Origin: an uncultured Gammaproteobacteria bacterium | Lineage (GTDB): Bacteria > Pseudomonadota > Gammaproteobacteria > GCA-001735895 | Direction of reading: 5' to 3' | Length of the DNA stretch: 34,004 bases | Assembly: GCA_937984095.1 (NCBI GenBank) | Contig: CALJYH010000046.1 | Span: 1-34,004, forward strand | Part shown: positions 1 through 9,086 of the stretch, piece by piece | How positions within the stretch are numbered: position 1 is the stretch's first letter | How the letters are laid out: each line of letters starts with the position of its first letter | Notes under the pieces: model-generated | The model's database searches: none | What the model was told of the DNA's origin: nothing | The model's input: the letters and a program-made list of their open reading frames with translations, nothing else | Program-made: the position numbers and the translations under genes

Positions 1-66
1 CTCCTAATGTTTAAACAATCTTAAGGCCAAGGCTACCGATTTTACGGGCAGAGTATCTTTACTAAC

Positions 67-210
67 GCTATCCCGGGGGAATGCCCGCAAAAGACGCTCC
101 CAACCGGCGCAAGCGCCGGTTGGTCCATCCATGGAATCGCTTGGAGCCCGATGCGTCGGACCGCGGCGTCCTGCCTCGCTACACTTTTGCAGGCATTCCC
201 CCGGGGTAGC
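67..210. repeat. Palindromic repeat A, copy 1 (A1)
   Basis: An imperfect palindrome of about 144 bp. The outer arms, 67-93 and 184-210, are complementary at 25 of 27 positions; both end inward in GCAAAAG/CTTTTGC. The interior has a perfect hairpin with arms CCAACCGGCGC and GCGCCGGTTGG around AA, at 100-123. The block 96-165 is identical, in inverse orientation, to 33888-33957 (copy A2), and GCCTCGCTACACTTTTGC at 173-190 is also shared with A2. The outer arms of the two copies differ from each other. Seen directly: the complementarity and identity. Inferred: a dispersed, non-coding mobile or structural repeat family (REP/MITE-like). No transposase is present nearby. Confidence 0.8.
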
Positions 211-222
211 TTGAGCCAGAGA

Positions 223-417
223 GGCAACCGAGAACGCTACTTACGACATAAAGGCCGGGTGCTGAAAAAGCATCAATTTTCAAGGGTCAGGCGGCATGGA
301 TGCCGCCTGTGGCGAGTCGAGACATGGAAGTCGAGTCTCGCCTTGCCCTTTAAAATTGATGCTTTTTCAGGAAGCCGTAGGCCACCCGGTCAGTCGTAAG
401 TAGCGTTCTCGGTTGCC
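223..417. repeat. Nested palindrome B1
   Basis: A nested inverted repeat of about 195 bp. The outer arms, 223-247 and 393-417, are perfect 25-bp complements that start GGCAACCGAGAACG. An inner pair, 262-280 and 352-370, is a perfect 19-bp complement (CTGAAAAAGCATCAATTTT). A short CCGGGTG/CACCCGG pair lies between them. The centre carries a small hairpin, GCGGCAT-GG-ATGCCGC, and a second GC-rich imperfect one. It lies about 60 bp past the yraN stop codon and has no T-tract, so it is not a standard intrinsic terminator. The layout parallels B2 at the right end of the window, although the arm sequences differ. Confidence 0.8.
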
Positions 418-478
418 TTTGTGGAGATGGAATCCTTACGGGATAACTGCACATCGGTTTGAAGGATGAGCAAGTTTG

Positions 479-847
479 TTATTCGGCGTAGAAGGCGTTT
501 TTGATCCAGTTGAAATCGCTGGTGCCGACGGATTGCTGCTGGATCAGCAGTGCGTCAAAACGCAGCGCATGATGGGCGAGACGCTTATTTGCCGCGAGGT
601 AGAAGAGGGCGGTCTTGATGATTTTACGTTGCTTGCTGCGGGGAATCGCACCCGCGGCACCACCAAAGACTAACGACTTGCGAAATTTTACCTCGATGAA
701 ACAGACGGAATCACGATCACGCATGATTAAATCGATTTCGCCAAACCGGCAGCGGTAATTGGACTGTATCAACAGCAGACCGCGCTCTAGCAGGTAGTCC
801 CTGGCCCGATCTTCAAAACGCAATCCTTTGCGAAGACTGATATTCAT
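479..847 (-). CDS. yraN: UPF0102 family protein YraN
   Basis: A small protein of the YraN/UPF0102 family, which has a PD-(D/E)XK endonuclease-like fold; its cellular function is not established. The signature GEIDLIMRDRD followed by FIEVKFR is clear, supplying the acidic and lysine residues expected at a nuclease-type active site. I chose the internal ATG (MNISLRKGLRFED), which gives 122 aa and places the start 4 bp after the lppC stop codon. The longer ORF-track start would overlap lppC by about 70 bp and add 25 residues not typical of the family (E. coli YraN is 131 aa). There is no strong Shine-Dalgarno sequence, so translation may be coupled to lppC. The lppC-yraN order is the common gammaproteobacterial one. 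Confidence 0.88.
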   Translation of the reverse strand: MNISLRKGLRFEDRARDYLLERGLLLIQSNYRCRFGEIDLIMRDRDSVCFIEVKFRKSLVFGGAAGAIPRSKQRKIIKTALFYLAANKRLAHHALRFDALLIQQQSVGTSDFNWIKNAFYAE

Positions 848-851
848 CGAA

Positions 852-2786
852 TTATGGAGGTAGTCCCGGGACCAGGCTCTGGGTGTCTGGAGCTTCCAGT
901 AACTTGGCTCGACCTTTTTCATAGGTTGCCATCATCAGCGATCGTTTCACCCGGCCGTTTTTATCAACTGATAGCTTACCGGTGTTATGCGGCAGTGATT
1001 CTTCTGGATTAATCATTAGCCGGCGCAGCGATGGAATCATCCGATAAGCATCGATCCCGAGCGCAAACAGGCGACTGAAGCGTTGGCTTTCATCGGGCCA
1101 GAGGCGACTGATTTGCCTGTGGTCGGGATTATCGCGGTTGTCTAGCATCCACGGAATGTCGACGAAAAGGATTTCATCGAGATCGCGATCATCGTCCGGA
1201 TTAGCGTTACTGGAAGAAATATGAGATGTCGAGTATACGGGCAAATCCTGCGCATGGTGGAACTTGAGTTGCGGTTTGATCAGCCTGGCCTGTCTCGAGT
1301 TGCCGGCGATAAATATCATATCGACGTCCTGTCGGCGGCGCGCATCGAATTTGACCTGTTCCTTGATCACTTGCTGCAAAATGCTTTTACGGTGGTTGCT
1401 GGTAGTCAGGTTGAGCAGGTTTTTAATTTCCGCCGAATAGTCGTTCTTTTTCGCCGGGTAAATGGTATTGCCGACCACGTGCCCGCCTAGCGACTCGAAG
1501 CGTTTACTAAATGCGCGCTGGAGTCGATAGCCCCACTCGGTGTCGGGTACCAGGACAAGCGCGTGATGCCTGTCCTGGGCTAATGCGTAGTCCGCAATCT
1601 GTACGGCTTCGTCTTCGGGGCGTAGTCCGAACTGGTAAAGATTTAACCGGGTTTCATTCTGGTCGTTGCCGTAGTTCAAGGTTAAGGTTGGAACCTCTAG
1701 CTGTTCACGTTGTTGCAGCAGGTCGATCAGGTCCTTGTCGATCGGCCCAACAATAAAATCGGCACCATTCTGGATCGCCTGCTCGTATTGCAGGTTAAAT
1801 TCTGCGGGGTCGGTGCTGGCATTGATAATCTCCAGGTTGGCAACCTGCTCGGGATCCTGGTAATAAGCATACAGAAAACCATTCTGGATCGCGTCTGCAA
1901 CCTTTTCGAGGCGCCCGGAAAAAGGCAACATCAGCGTAATGTGCGTTGGATTAATGTAAATACGCTTGCTTTCTTCGAGCAGGTTGATTGCGTAGTTCGG
2001 TGCCGCGGAGTGATCACCATAAAGCTGATACCATTGGTTGATCCAGGGCTCCATTTTTACGGGGAGCATATTCGAACGGCGCGTTATCAGGTTTAACTCC
2101 AGCCAACCGCGCACCTCGCTGGTTTGTTGTTCGGCCAGCGCCCGGATCATTGCAGGTTCGGAAATGCGGTTGAGCGCATCCCAGATAAAGTCATGATTTG
2201 CCTCAATTTCCTGTGGTGTTTGTAAAAACTGGCTGATTTGCATCCGCAATTTAGCGCTTTCCAGGGGTTTGCCGATCGCAAGCACCCCGCGCGCGCGAAT
2301 CCTGAGTGCGAGGGTCTTGTAACGGTAATCAATGATCTCTTCGATCTCTGGCAGCGCCAGCAGGCTCTGGTAAATCTTGCCTTCACCCAGGTAACCTCCC
2401 GCCCGGATTGTCTCCCGGTATTTCAGGTCCAGCTCTATGATGTCCTGCTCACCGAGTTGATCGAAATAAGGATCAATTTCTTCGTAGAGCTCTCCTTCGT
2501 AATACATCAGGGCGACCTTGAGTAGATATGCGGAGCGCTCCGGTTGAGTGCTGGATTGTGCAAGCCTGTCGTACAACACCGCGGCTTCCAGCCACTGCTT
2601 GTCAACCTCGTAGTGAAAGGCGCGGATTATGTCTTCTTCGGTTGGCGTTAAAATCTCGCTCGCAGCATCCGGATCTGTGGGTAATGTCGTCCCGCTGCCA
2701 TCCGAACCAAATTGGCGGCCTGATTCACAAGCGCCAAGTCCCAGGCTCAGTGCCAGCAAAAACAGGATTGAACGAGTCGGTCTCAT
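852..2786 (-). CDS. lpoA: LppC/LpoA-family outer-membrane lipoprotein, penicillin-binding protein activator
   Basis: A 644-aa lipoprotein of the LppC/LpoA family. In E. coli LpoA reaches through the periplasm and stimulates the transpeptidase activity of PBP1A. The chosen start, MRPTRSILFLLALSLGLGAC, gives a short lipoprotein signal with a lipobox LGAC, so the mature protein begins at that cysteine. The ORF-track start 84 codons upstream would run through rsmI on the other strand and bury the signal, so I rejected it. The N-terminal third is helical and TPR-like. The C-terminal half, from about THITLMLPFSGRLEKVADAI, is a periplasmic-binding-protein-like domain. The length is close to E. coli LpoA (678 aa). 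The gene is divergent from rsmI across 75 bp and runs into yraN. Confidence 0.92.
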   Translation of the reverse strand: MRPTRSILFLLALSLGLGACESGRQFGSDGSGTTLPTDPDAASEILTPTEEDIIRAFHYEVDKQWLEAAVLYDRLAQSSTQPERSAYLLKVALMYYEGELYEEIDPYFDQLGEQDIIELDLKYRETIRAGGYLGEGKIYQSLLALPEIEEIIDYRYKTLALRIRARGVLAIGKPLESAKLRMQISQFLQTPQEIEANHDFIWDALNRISEPAMIRALAEQQTSEVRGWLELNLITRRSNMLPVKMEPWINQWYQLYGDHSAAPNYAINLLEESKRIYINPTHITLMLPFSGRLEKVADAIQNGFLYAYYQDPEQVANLEIINASTDPAEFNLQYEQAIQNGADFIVGPIDKDLIDLLQQREQLEVPTLTLNYGNDQNETRLNLYQFGLRPEDEAVQIADYALAQDRHHALVLVPDTEWGYRLQRAFSKRFESLGGHVVGNTIYPAKKNDYSAEIKNLLNLTTSNHRKSILQQVIKEQVKFDARRRQDVDMIFIAGNSRQARLIKPQLKFHHAQDLPVYSTSHISSSNANPDDDRDLDEILFVDIPWMLDNRDNPDHRQISRLWPDESQRFSRLFALGIDAYRMIPSLRRLMINPEESLPHNTGKLSVDKNGRVKRSLMMATYEKGRAKLLEAPDTQSLVPGLPP

Positions 2787-2861
2787 TAGATGGATCAATT
2801 TAGAATAGAAGTGGAGGCCAGGCGATTTTCGTAACAGGCGAATAGTGTACACTCTTTTTGC
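2787..2861. promoter_or_regulatory. Divergent lpoA/rsmI promoter region
   Basis: This 75-bp gap must hold promoters for both divergent genes. On the plus strand a TACACT hexamer at 2848-2853 could serve as a -10 for rsmI. It would give a transcript that starts almost at the ATG, and rsmI has no visible Shine-Dalgarno sequence. I see no convincing -35 on either strand. The assignment is inferred mainly from gene layout. Confidence 0.35.
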
Positions 2862-3719
2862 ATGACCGGCGTACTCTATATTGTCGCAACCCCGATTGGA
2901 AACCTGGACGATATCAGCCTGCGTGCAATCGCAACCCTCAACACGGTGGATTTGATTGCCGCCGAGGATACCCGCCACAGTAGATACCTGTTGAATCATC
3001 TCGGAATTGAAACCCCGATGATTTCCTGCCATGAACATAATGAAAATTCACGCGGCGAGATGTTGCTTAAAAAATTGGCGGCTGGCAGTAATGTTGCTCT
3101 GATATCGGATGCGGGAACACCGCTGATTTCGGATCCGGGATACAGGCTGGTACTTGCCGCTCAGCAGGCGGGTATACGGGTTTCACCTATTCCAGGTGCC
3201 AATAGTGCGATTGCGGCGTTGAGTGCTGCCGGTTTGCCGACGGAAAACTTTTATTTTTGTGGCTTCCTGTCTTCGCGTACCAAAGAACGTGGTCTTCAAC
3301 TGCAAGCATTACGCGAAATTCCTGTGACTCTTGTTCTGTTTGAGTCGAGCCATCGTATCGAGCGCCTTACGCAGCAATTAGTGCAGGTATTTCCGGATAA
3401 ACAGTGTGTGATAGCCAAGGAAATCACCAAATTACATGAAAATTTTATGCGTGGCAGCGCTGCGGAACTGTTGACGCGATTGAAAGATGATAGCGTATTA
3501 AGCAAAGGTGAATTCGTGGTGTTGATCGATAATTCAGACGACGCGGCGAGTAAGCAACTGAACAAGGACGACGTTGAAATACTCAAGGTTCTCCTCGAGG
3601 AAGTATCCGTCAAAATTGCGGTAAAAATTGCCATGCGTTTGACGGGAAAAAAGAAGAATGAGCTTTATCAGCAAGCACTGCAATTGCAAGATGCATCTGA
3701 GTCGAAAATAACGAACTAG
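2862..3719 (+). CDS. rsmI: 16S rRNA (cytidine(1402)-2'-O)-methyltransferase RsmI
   Basis: RsmI uses S-adenosylmethionine to 2'-O-methylate C1402 in the decoding centre of 16S rRNA. RsmH, also encoded in this window, adds the N4-methyl to the same base. The 285-aa protein (E. coli 286) starts with the tetrapyrrole-methylase-type motif VATPIGNLDDISLRA. It continues with AAEDTRHSRYLLNHLGI, the ISDAGTPLISDPGYRLV loop and PIPGANSAIAALSAAGLP, in the order known for the family. The ATG at 2862 is the natural start and there is no Shine-Dalgarno sequence, so the message may be leaderless or nearly so. I saw no terminator directly after the stop codon. Confidence 0.96.
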   Translation: MTGVLYIVATPIGNLDDISLRAIATLNTVDLIAAEDTRHSRYLLNHLGIETPMISCHEHNENSRGEMLLKKLAAGSNVALISDAGTPLISDPGYRLVLAAQQAGIRVSPIPGANSAIAALSAAGLPTENFYFCGFLSSRTKERGLQLQALREIPVTLVLFESSHRIERLTQQLVQVFPDKQCVIAKEITKLHENFMRGSAAELLTRLKDDSVLSKGEFVVLIDNSDDAASKQLNKDDVEILKVLLEEVSVKIAVKIAMRLTGKKKNELYQQALQLQDASESKITN

Positions 3720-4099
3720 CTGCCGCCACTCCCTAAACATTTGATATTTATAACAATAAATCCTCAAGAACCTATTTACAGACTTCTTATCCAGACGATA
3801 AATTCATTCCATCGCAGGCTGCATGCACCAACTTGGTCAGTTTCTTGCATTGCAATTCCTAGTGGTATTGAATGGTGGTGTTGATTCAGCAATCATGGCG
3901 ATGACACAAAAGTGAAATAATTTATGAGCAAATAAATTTATTTTACGAACGAAATTCACAGGTCAACGTCTAAAACTTTACTATGCTTAGTAAGCAAAAC
4001 CACACAACGAGCCAGAATTAAATTTATCAGGCGGCGCCTGATCAATGAAGCGATTCGCGGGGTGCCGATCCTGATCCGAACTTGGAATAGGTAGCCCAA
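3720..4099. other. 380-bp intergenic region before prkA
   Basis: AT-rich sequence with no convincing gene. It contains a perfect AT palindrome AATAAATTTATT (3931-3942) and a dyad ATCAGGC-GGC-GCCTGAT (4027-4043). A CTATGCT heptamer at 3981-3987 resembles the RpoS -10 element (CTATACT). A 30-codon ORF at 3823-3915 encodes the phrase LNGGVDSAI, recalling the PP-loop SGGVDS, but its coding status is doubtful. The prkA promoter must lie here or farther upstream. Confidence 0.5.
4027..4043. promoter_or_regulatory. Dyad-symmetric site upstream of prkA
   Basis: A perfect inverted repeat, ATCAGGC-GGC-GCCTGAT, lies 56 bp before the prkA start codon. No T-tract follows, so it is more likely an operator or a leader hairpin than a terminator. 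No regulator can be named from the sequence. Confidence 0.3.
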
Positions 4100-6022
4100 A
4101 TGAGCATTTTTGAAAGTTATCGTGAACGATTTGACCAACACCTGCAGGAAGAGTACTCGCTGCAGGAATACCTAGAACTCTGTAAAAAAGACCCCCTGGT
4201 TTACGCCACCGCGGCAGAGCGCATGCTGGCCGCAATTGGCGAACCCGAGTTGGTCGATACCTCGCAGGATTCCCGGCTCAGTCGCATATTTTCCAATAAA
4301 ATGATCGCGCGCTACCCGGCCTTTTCAGAATTTTACGGCATGGAGGAGGCGATCGAACAAATCGTTTCCTATTTCAAGCATGCCGCGCAGGGATTAGAGG
4401 AAAAGAAACAGATTCTCTACCTATTGGGCCCGGTCGGCGGCGGCAAGTCATCACTCGCTGATCGTCTCAAGATTTTAATGGAGAAAATGCCGATCTACGC
4501 GATAAAGGATTCCCCGGTATTCGAGTCACCGTTGGGATTGTTTGACGTGAATGAAGATGCCGCAATCCTGGAGCAGGATTTTGGTATTTCCAAACGCCAC
4601 CTGAACAAGATCATGTCACCCTGGGCTGCCAAGCGCCTTATTGAGTTCGGTGGTGATATCAGCAAGTTCAAGGTTGTCAAGATTCAGCCATCGATCCTCA
4701 ACCAGATCGCTATTGCAAAAACCGAGCCCGGTGACGAGAACAACCAGGATATTTCAGCGCTGGTCGGTAAGGTAGATATCCGCATGCTGGAGCATTATGC
4801 GCAAAATGATGCCGATGCCTATAGTTATTCTGGAGCACTGTGTCGCGCCAACCAGGGCTTGATGGAATTCGTAGAAATGTTTAAGGCGCCGATCAAGGTG
4901 TTGCATCCACTGCTGACTGCCACCCAGGAAGGTAATTACAACGGTACCGAGGGACTTTCCGCGTTACCGTTTGAAGGTACCATTCTGGCACACTCGAATG
5001 AATCAGAGTGGCAGGCATTCCGTAATAACAAGAACAACGAAGCCTTCCTCGACCGGGTTTACATAGTCAAGGTCCCCTATTGTCTGCGCGTATCGGAAGA
5101 AATTCGGATTTACGATAAGTTGTTGCACAACAGCTCACTCTCGGAAGCCTCATGCGCACCGAGCACACTCGAAATGTTGGCCCAGTTCAGCGTTTTGTCG
5201 CGCCTGGTGGCGCCGGAAAATTCGAGTATTTACTCGAAGATGCGTGTCTATGATGGGGAAAGCCTCAAGGATACAGACCCGAAGGCGAAGTCTTACCAGG
5301 AATACCGTGATTATGCCGGTGTTGACGAGGGCATGAGAGGTCTATCTACGCGTTTTGCGTTCAAGATCCTGTCGCGCGTATTTAATTTTGATCAGACCGA
5401 GGTCGCCGCAAACCCGGTGCATCTGCTGTATGTGCTTGAGCAACAAATTGCGCGCGAGCAATTTCCTCAGGATTCGCATGATCGTTATCTTGAGCATATC
5501 AAGGCCTTCCTGGTACCCAACTATGTCGAGTTTATCGGCAAGGAGATCCAGACTTCTTACCTCGAGTCATACTCGGAATATGGACAGAACATTTTTGACC
5601 GCTATGTCACCTACGCTGATTTCTGGATCCAGGACCAGGAATATCGTGATCCGGAAACGGGTGAAAACTTTGGACGAGCATCACTCAATGAAGAGCTCGA
5701 AAAAATTGAAAAGCCGGCGGGCATTTCCAATCCCAAGGATTTTCGTAACGAAGTGGTTAATTTCGTATTACGCGCTCGTGCTCAGAACGATGGCAACAAC
5801 CCGGAATGGGTGAGCTATGAAAAATTGCGTACCGTGATCGAAAAGAAAATGTTTTCCAACACCGAAGAATTATTACCGGTGATTTCTTTCAGCGCAAAAG
5901 CTTCCGAGGAAGACGAAAAGAAGCATGCCAACTTTGTTTCGCGTATGGTCGAGAAAGGCTATACCGAGAAACAGGTACGCCTGTTATGTGAGTGGTATCT
6001 GCGTGTCCGAAAATCTTCTTAA
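4100..6022 (+). CDS. yeaG: PrkA/YeaG-family serine protein kinase (AAA+ domain)
   Basis: A 640-aa PrkA-family protein (E. coli YeaG is 644 aa). The family has an N-terminal AAA+-like domain and a C-terminal kinase-like domain. It is linked to stress and nitrogen-starvation responses in enterobacteria and to sporulation in Bacillus. The Walker A loop GPVGGGKSS is at residues 110-118, after a helical N-terminal segment ([20 protein letters not shown]). The region [18 protein letters not shown] is another family hallmark, and the central and C-terminal parts run without interruption. It is the first gene of a tight operon with yeaH and spoVR. The presumed promoter lies in the 380-bp gap upstream; a weak RpoS-like CTATGCT is present there. 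In vivo substrates cannot be read from the sequence. Confidence 0.95.
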   Translation: MSIFESYRERFDQHLQEEYSLQEYLELCKKDPLVYATAAERMLAAIGEPELVDTSQDSRLSRIFSNKMIARYPAFSEFYGMEEAIEQIVSYFKHAAQGLEEKKQILYLLGPVGGGKSSLADRLKILMEKMPIYAIKDSPVFESPLGLFDVNEDAAILEQDFGISKRHLNKIMSPWAAKRLIEFGGDISKFKVVKIQPSILNQIAIAKTEPGDENNQDISALVGKVDIRMLEHYAQNDADAYSYSGALCRANQGLMEFVEMFKAPIKVLHPLLTATQEGNYNGTEGLSALPFEGTILAHSNESEWQAFRNNKNNEAFLDRVYIVKVPYCLRVSEEIRIYDKLLHNSSLSEASCAPSTLEMLAQFSVLSRLVAPENSSIYSKMRVYDGESLKDTDPKAKSYQEYRDYAGVDEGMRGLSTRFAFKILSRVFNFDQTEVAANPVHLLYVLEQQIAREQFPQDSHDRYLEHIKAFLVPNYVEFIGKEIQTSYLESYSEYGQNIFDRYVTYADFWIQDQEYRDPETGENFGRASLNEELEKIEKPAGISNPKDFRNEVVNFVLRARAQNDGNNPEWVSYEKLRTVIEKKMFSNTEELLPVISFSAKASEEDEKKHANFVSRMVEKGYTEKQVRLLCEWYLRVRKSS

Positions 6023-6051
6023 GCAATGGGTCTGATCCCGAGAAGACTGAC

Positions 6052-7314
6052 ATGGCACAACTCATTGACAGACGTCCGAACGCAAAAAACAAGAGCACGG
6101 TAAACCGGCAGCGATTTTTAAGGCGTTATAAGAAGCAGATTAAAAAAGCGATTTCGGAACAGATTTCGGAGCGTTCAATCACCAATATCGATGGCGGCGA
6201 AAGCGTGTCGATTCCAACGCGTGATATTTCGGAGCCGACCTTCCGCAACGACAAGGGTGGTGTTCGAGAAGGGGTTTATCCTGGTAACAAGGAATTTGCA
6301 CAGGGCGACAAGATCAAACGCCCGCTCAACCAGGGCCAGGAAAAGGGTCGACGTGCGAGTGATACCGGTGAAGGCGAGGACGAATTTGCCTTTGAAATCT
6401 CGAAGGATGAGTACCTCGATATGCTGTTTGACGATCTCGAGTTACCCAACCTGAAAAAGAACCAGTTGCGCAAGATGACCAAGAGCAAAACCGTGCGCGC
6501 CGGTTTCACCAGTGACGGTGTACCTACCAACATCAATATTGTGCGATCCCTGCGCTCGGCATTGTCAAGACGCGTTGCCATGGGGGCAGAGCCGAGGCGA
6601 GTTCTGCACGAGCTCGAAGCCGAATTGCAGGCCCTGGATCAGGAAGTCGGTGGTGACGAAACTAAACGCCTTGCACTGCAGGAAGAAATCGAAGTTTTAC
6701 GCGGTCGTATTCGCAAGATTCCCTTCATCGATACTTTCGATTTGCGATTTAACAATTTTGTACAGCGCCCGGAACCTACCTCCCAGGCCGTGATGTTTTG
6801 CCTGATGGATGTGTCGGGGTCCATGGACCAGGAAACCAAGGATATCGCCAAGCGCTTTTATATTCTGCTTTATCTGTTTTTAACTCGCAGCTATCGTGAC
6901 GTTGACGTGGTTTATATTCGTCATCACACCCAGGCCAAGGAGGTCGACGAAGAAGAATTTTTCTACTCGCGTGAGACCGGCGGTACGATCGTGTCGAGCG
7001 CATTGGAAATGACCCGCGATATTATCGCCCAGCGTTATCCGCCGACCGACTGGAATATTTATGCCGCCCAGGCTTCTGATGGTGATAACTGGAACGATGA
7101 TTCCCCGGTTTGCGAACAAATCCTGGCTAAGCAACTGTTACCCCAGTTGCGCTATTTCGCTTATGTTGAAATTACCAAGCGTGATCACCAGGGTTTATGG
7201 GATCACTATTCCCGCCTGTTGGAGAGCAATGATAATTTTGCAATGCAACATATACGTGAGTTCGAAGATATTTACCCGGTATTCCGCGAATTTTTCAGGA
7301 AACAAACCCAATGA
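6052..7314 (+). CDS. yeaH: YeaH family protein with von Willebrand A-like domain (DUF444)
   Basis: A 420-aa DUF444/YeaH protein (E. coli YeaH about 427 aa). I chose the ATG at 6052 ([10 protein letters not shown]) because family members start this way and GAGAAG lies just upstream. The ORF-track start 20 codons earlier overlaps yeaG. The N-terminal part is basic ([14 protein letters not shown]). A charged middle follows, with a probable coiled coil around residues 180-225. A vWA-like domain then begins near residue 245 and carries a MIDAS-type DVSGS at 253-257. The family partners functionally with PrkA and SpoVR, but its biochemical role is unknown. Its stop overlaps the spoVR start by 4 bp (ATGA), which suggests translational coupling. 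Confidence 0.94.
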   Translation: MAQLIDRRPNAKNKSTVNRQRFLRRYKKQIKKAISEQISERSITNIDGGESVSIPTRDISEPTFRNDKGGVREGVYPGNKEFAQGDKIKRPLNQGQEKGRRASDTGEGEDEFAFEISKDEYLDMLFDDLELPNLKKNQLRKMTKSKTVRAGFTSDGVPTNINIVRSLRSALSRRVAMGAEPRRVLHELEAELQALDQEVGGDETKRLALQEEIEVLRGRIRKIPFIDTFDLRFNNFVQRPEPTSQAVMFCLMDVSGSMDQETKDIAKRFYILLYLFLTRSYRDVDVVYIRHHTQAKEVDEEEFFYSRETGGTIVSSALEMTRDIIAQRYPPTDWNIYAAQASDGDNWNDDSPVCEQILAKQLLPQLRYFAYVEITKRDHQGLWDHYSRLLESNDNFAMQHIREFEDIYPVFREFFRKQTQ

Positions 7315-8804
7315 GCGAACCGATCTCGAGCGGAGCAGAATGGACCTTCGAATTGATCGAGGAATACCACGCCGAGATTGCTAATATCGCCGAGGAATTC
7401 AAGCTCGATACCTACCCCAACCAGATCGAGTTGATTACCGCCGAGCAGATGTTGGATGCCTACGCCAGTATCGGCATGCCTATCGGCTATAGCCACTGGT
7501 CGTTCGGCAAGCATTTTATTCGCAACGAACAACAGTACCGGCGTGGGCACATGGGCTTGGCCTACGAAATCGTGATTAATTCAAATCCCTGCATCGCCTA
7601 TTTAATGGAAGAAAATACCATGATGATGCAGGCATTGGTGATTGCGCATGCCTGTTTTGGCCACAATTCATTTTTCAAGGGCAACTACCTGTTCCGCGCA
7701 TGGACCGATGCCGAGGCAATCATCGATTACCTGGTTTTTGCCAAGCGCTATATTAGCGACTGCGAAGAGCGTTACGGTATCGACGAGGTTGAGAATGTGC
7801 TTGATTCCTGCCATGCGCTACAGAATCATGGCGTCGATCGTTACAAGCGACCCAACCCGGTTTCAATGCGCGAAGAAAAGGAACGGCTCAAGGAACGTGA
7901 AGCCTACCTGCAGTCACAGGTCAACGACCTTTGGCTCAAAACAGTGCCGCAAAAAGAGGCCACGGAAGAGGATATGACGCAGCCGAATTTCCCGGAAGAG
8001 CCGCAGGAAAATATCCTTTACTTTATCGAGAAGAATGCACCCCTGCTCGAACCCTGGCAGCGCGAAGTAGTGCGCATCGTGCGCAAGATCGGCCAGTATT
8101 TTTACCCGCAACGTCAAACCCAGGTGATGAACGAGGGTTGGGCCTGTTTTTGGCATTATCATATTATGAATACCTTATACGATCGGGGCAGGGTTACCGA
8201 AGGTTTCATACTCGAATTTCTGCAAAGCCATACCAACGTCGTGGCACAGCCCGAGTTTGACAGCGAATACTTCAGTGGTATCAATCCCTACGCGCTGGGT
8301 TATGCAATGATGACCGATATCAAGCGAATTTGTGTTGATCCGGATGAAGAAGACCGCAAGTGGTTTCCCGACATCGCTGGTTCGAACTGGCAGGAAACAC
8401 TTGATTTTGCAATGCGTAACTTCAAGGATGAAAGCTTCGTTTCGCAATTCCTGTCGCCGCGACTGATCCGCGAGTTCAAGTTGTTTTCAATTCTCGATGA
8501 CGAGCAGCTCACGGAACTCGAGGTGACCTCGATTCACAATGATGCGGGTTACCAGCATATACGTCAGGCATTGTCCAATCAGTATAACCTCAGCATGAAC
8601 GAGCCCAATATCCAGGTTTACAATGTTGATACCCGGGGCGATCGTACGCTTACCCTGCGTCACGTGCCGCACAATGAAATTCCCCTGGCTAATAACCGCG
8701 AGGAAGTGTTGAAGCATTTGCGACGTCTGTGGGGATTTGATGTGAAACTCGAAACGCTCGACGCAGAGGGTAAGGTCAAAACTACCGACGAATGCGCTGC
8801 CTGA
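7311..8804 (+). CDS. spoVR: SpoVR/YcgB family protein
   Basis: A 497-aa SpoVR-family protein (E. coli YcgB is 510 aa). The name comes from Bacillus, where SpoVR affects spore cortex formation; in non-sporulating proteobacteria its role is unresolved. Diagnostic stretches include [20 protein letters not shown], the [13 protein letters not shown] segment, [17 protein letters not shown] and [20 protein letters not shown]. The repeated conserved His/Glu/Cys residues in these stretches are suggestive of metal binding, which is an inference. It is the last gene of the prkA-yeaH-spoVR operon. AGGAAA lies 9 nt before the ATG. The downstream moaD-like gene converges with only 6 bp between stop codons, and I see no terminator. 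Confidence 0.95.
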   Translation: MSEPISSGAEWTFELIEEYHAEIANIAEEFKLDTYPNQIELITAEQMLDAYASIGMPIGYSHWSFGKHFIRNEQQYRRGHMGLAYEIVINSNPCIAYLMEENTMMMQALVIAHACFGHNSFFKGNYLFRAWTDAEAIIDYLVFAKRYISDCEERYGIDEVENVLDSCHALQNHGVDRYKRPNPVSMREEKERLKEREAYLQSQVNDLWLKTVPQKEATEEDMTQPNFPEEPQENILYFIEKNAPLLEPWQREVVRIVRKIGQYFYPQRQTQVMNEGWACFWHYHIMNTLYDRGRVTEGFILEFLQSHTNVVAQPEFDSEYFSGINPYALGYAMMTDIKRICVDPDEEDRKWFPDIAGSNWQETLDFAMRNFKDESFVSQFLSPRLIREFKLFSILDDEQLTELEVTSIHNDAGYQHIRQALSNQYNLSMNEPNIQVYNVDTRGDRTLTLRHVPHNEIPLANNREEVLKHLRRLWGFDVKLETLDAEGKVKTTDECAA

Positions 8805-8810
8805 CAGGCT

Positions 8811-9065
8811 TCAACCGCCCTTGATCGGTGGTAGCAGCACTACCTCGTCATCCCCCTGAATGGTGATTTCATCGAAATGATCGCTGGCGACCTTTTCGTC
8901 ATTCAGAATGACCATGTAGGGTTTATCGGACGGAACCGGAATTTTTTGCAACAGTGCTGCGAGACTGCTGCCCTCGTCGACATCGATCATGCACTTGTTG
9001 AAGGAACTACCGGCGGGCAGGTAGTGACGCAGCCCGCCAAACAGGGTGACCGAAATATCCATCAC
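8811..9065 (-). CDS. MoaD/ThiS-like ubiquitin-fold sulfur carrier protein
   Basis: An 84-residue beta-grasp protein ending in the di-glycine tail PPIKGG. In MoaD and ThiS that tail is adenylated and thiocarboxylated so it can donate sulfur to molybdopterin or thiazole. MDISVTLFGGLRHYLP at the start and GDDEVVLLPPIKGG at the end fit a MoaD-type carrier better than ThiS. It lies directly downstream of the AOR-like gene on the same strand, about 21 bp apart. MoaD-like genes beside tungsten/molybdenum aldehyde oxidoreductases are a recurring arrangement, so I infer a role in making or sulfurating its pyranopterin cofactor. Start codons GTG (9065) and ATG (9062) are adjacent and neither has a clear Shine-Dalgarno sequence. 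Confidence 0.85.
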   Translation of the reverse strand: MMDISVTLFGGLRHYLPAGSSFNKCMIDVDEGSSLAALLQKIPVPSDKPYMVILNDEKVASDHFDEITIQGDDEVVLLPPIKGG

Positions 9066-9086
9066 ACGGCAATCAAGTAAGTAGCA

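Noticed and set aside
42-399. ORFs of 61 and 82 aa over the left-end repeats
   Set aside because: They run through the palindromes A1 and B1. Their translations reflect the repeat DNA and have no ribosome site or homology I recognise; related frames appear in A2/B2.
848-922. The upstream start of the YraN ORF
   Set aside because: It overlaps the end of lppC and adds residues not typical of YraN; the ATG at 847 fits the family and the gene spacing.
2787-3038. The 84-residue N-terminal extension of the LppC/LpoA ORF
   Set aside because: It overlaps rsmI on the opposite strand and would hide the lipoprotein signal peptide and LGAC lipobox that begin at 2786.
5355-5813. A 152-aa plus-strand ORF inside prkA
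   Set aside because: It is out of frame within a clear PrkA coding sequence and has no motif or ribosome site.
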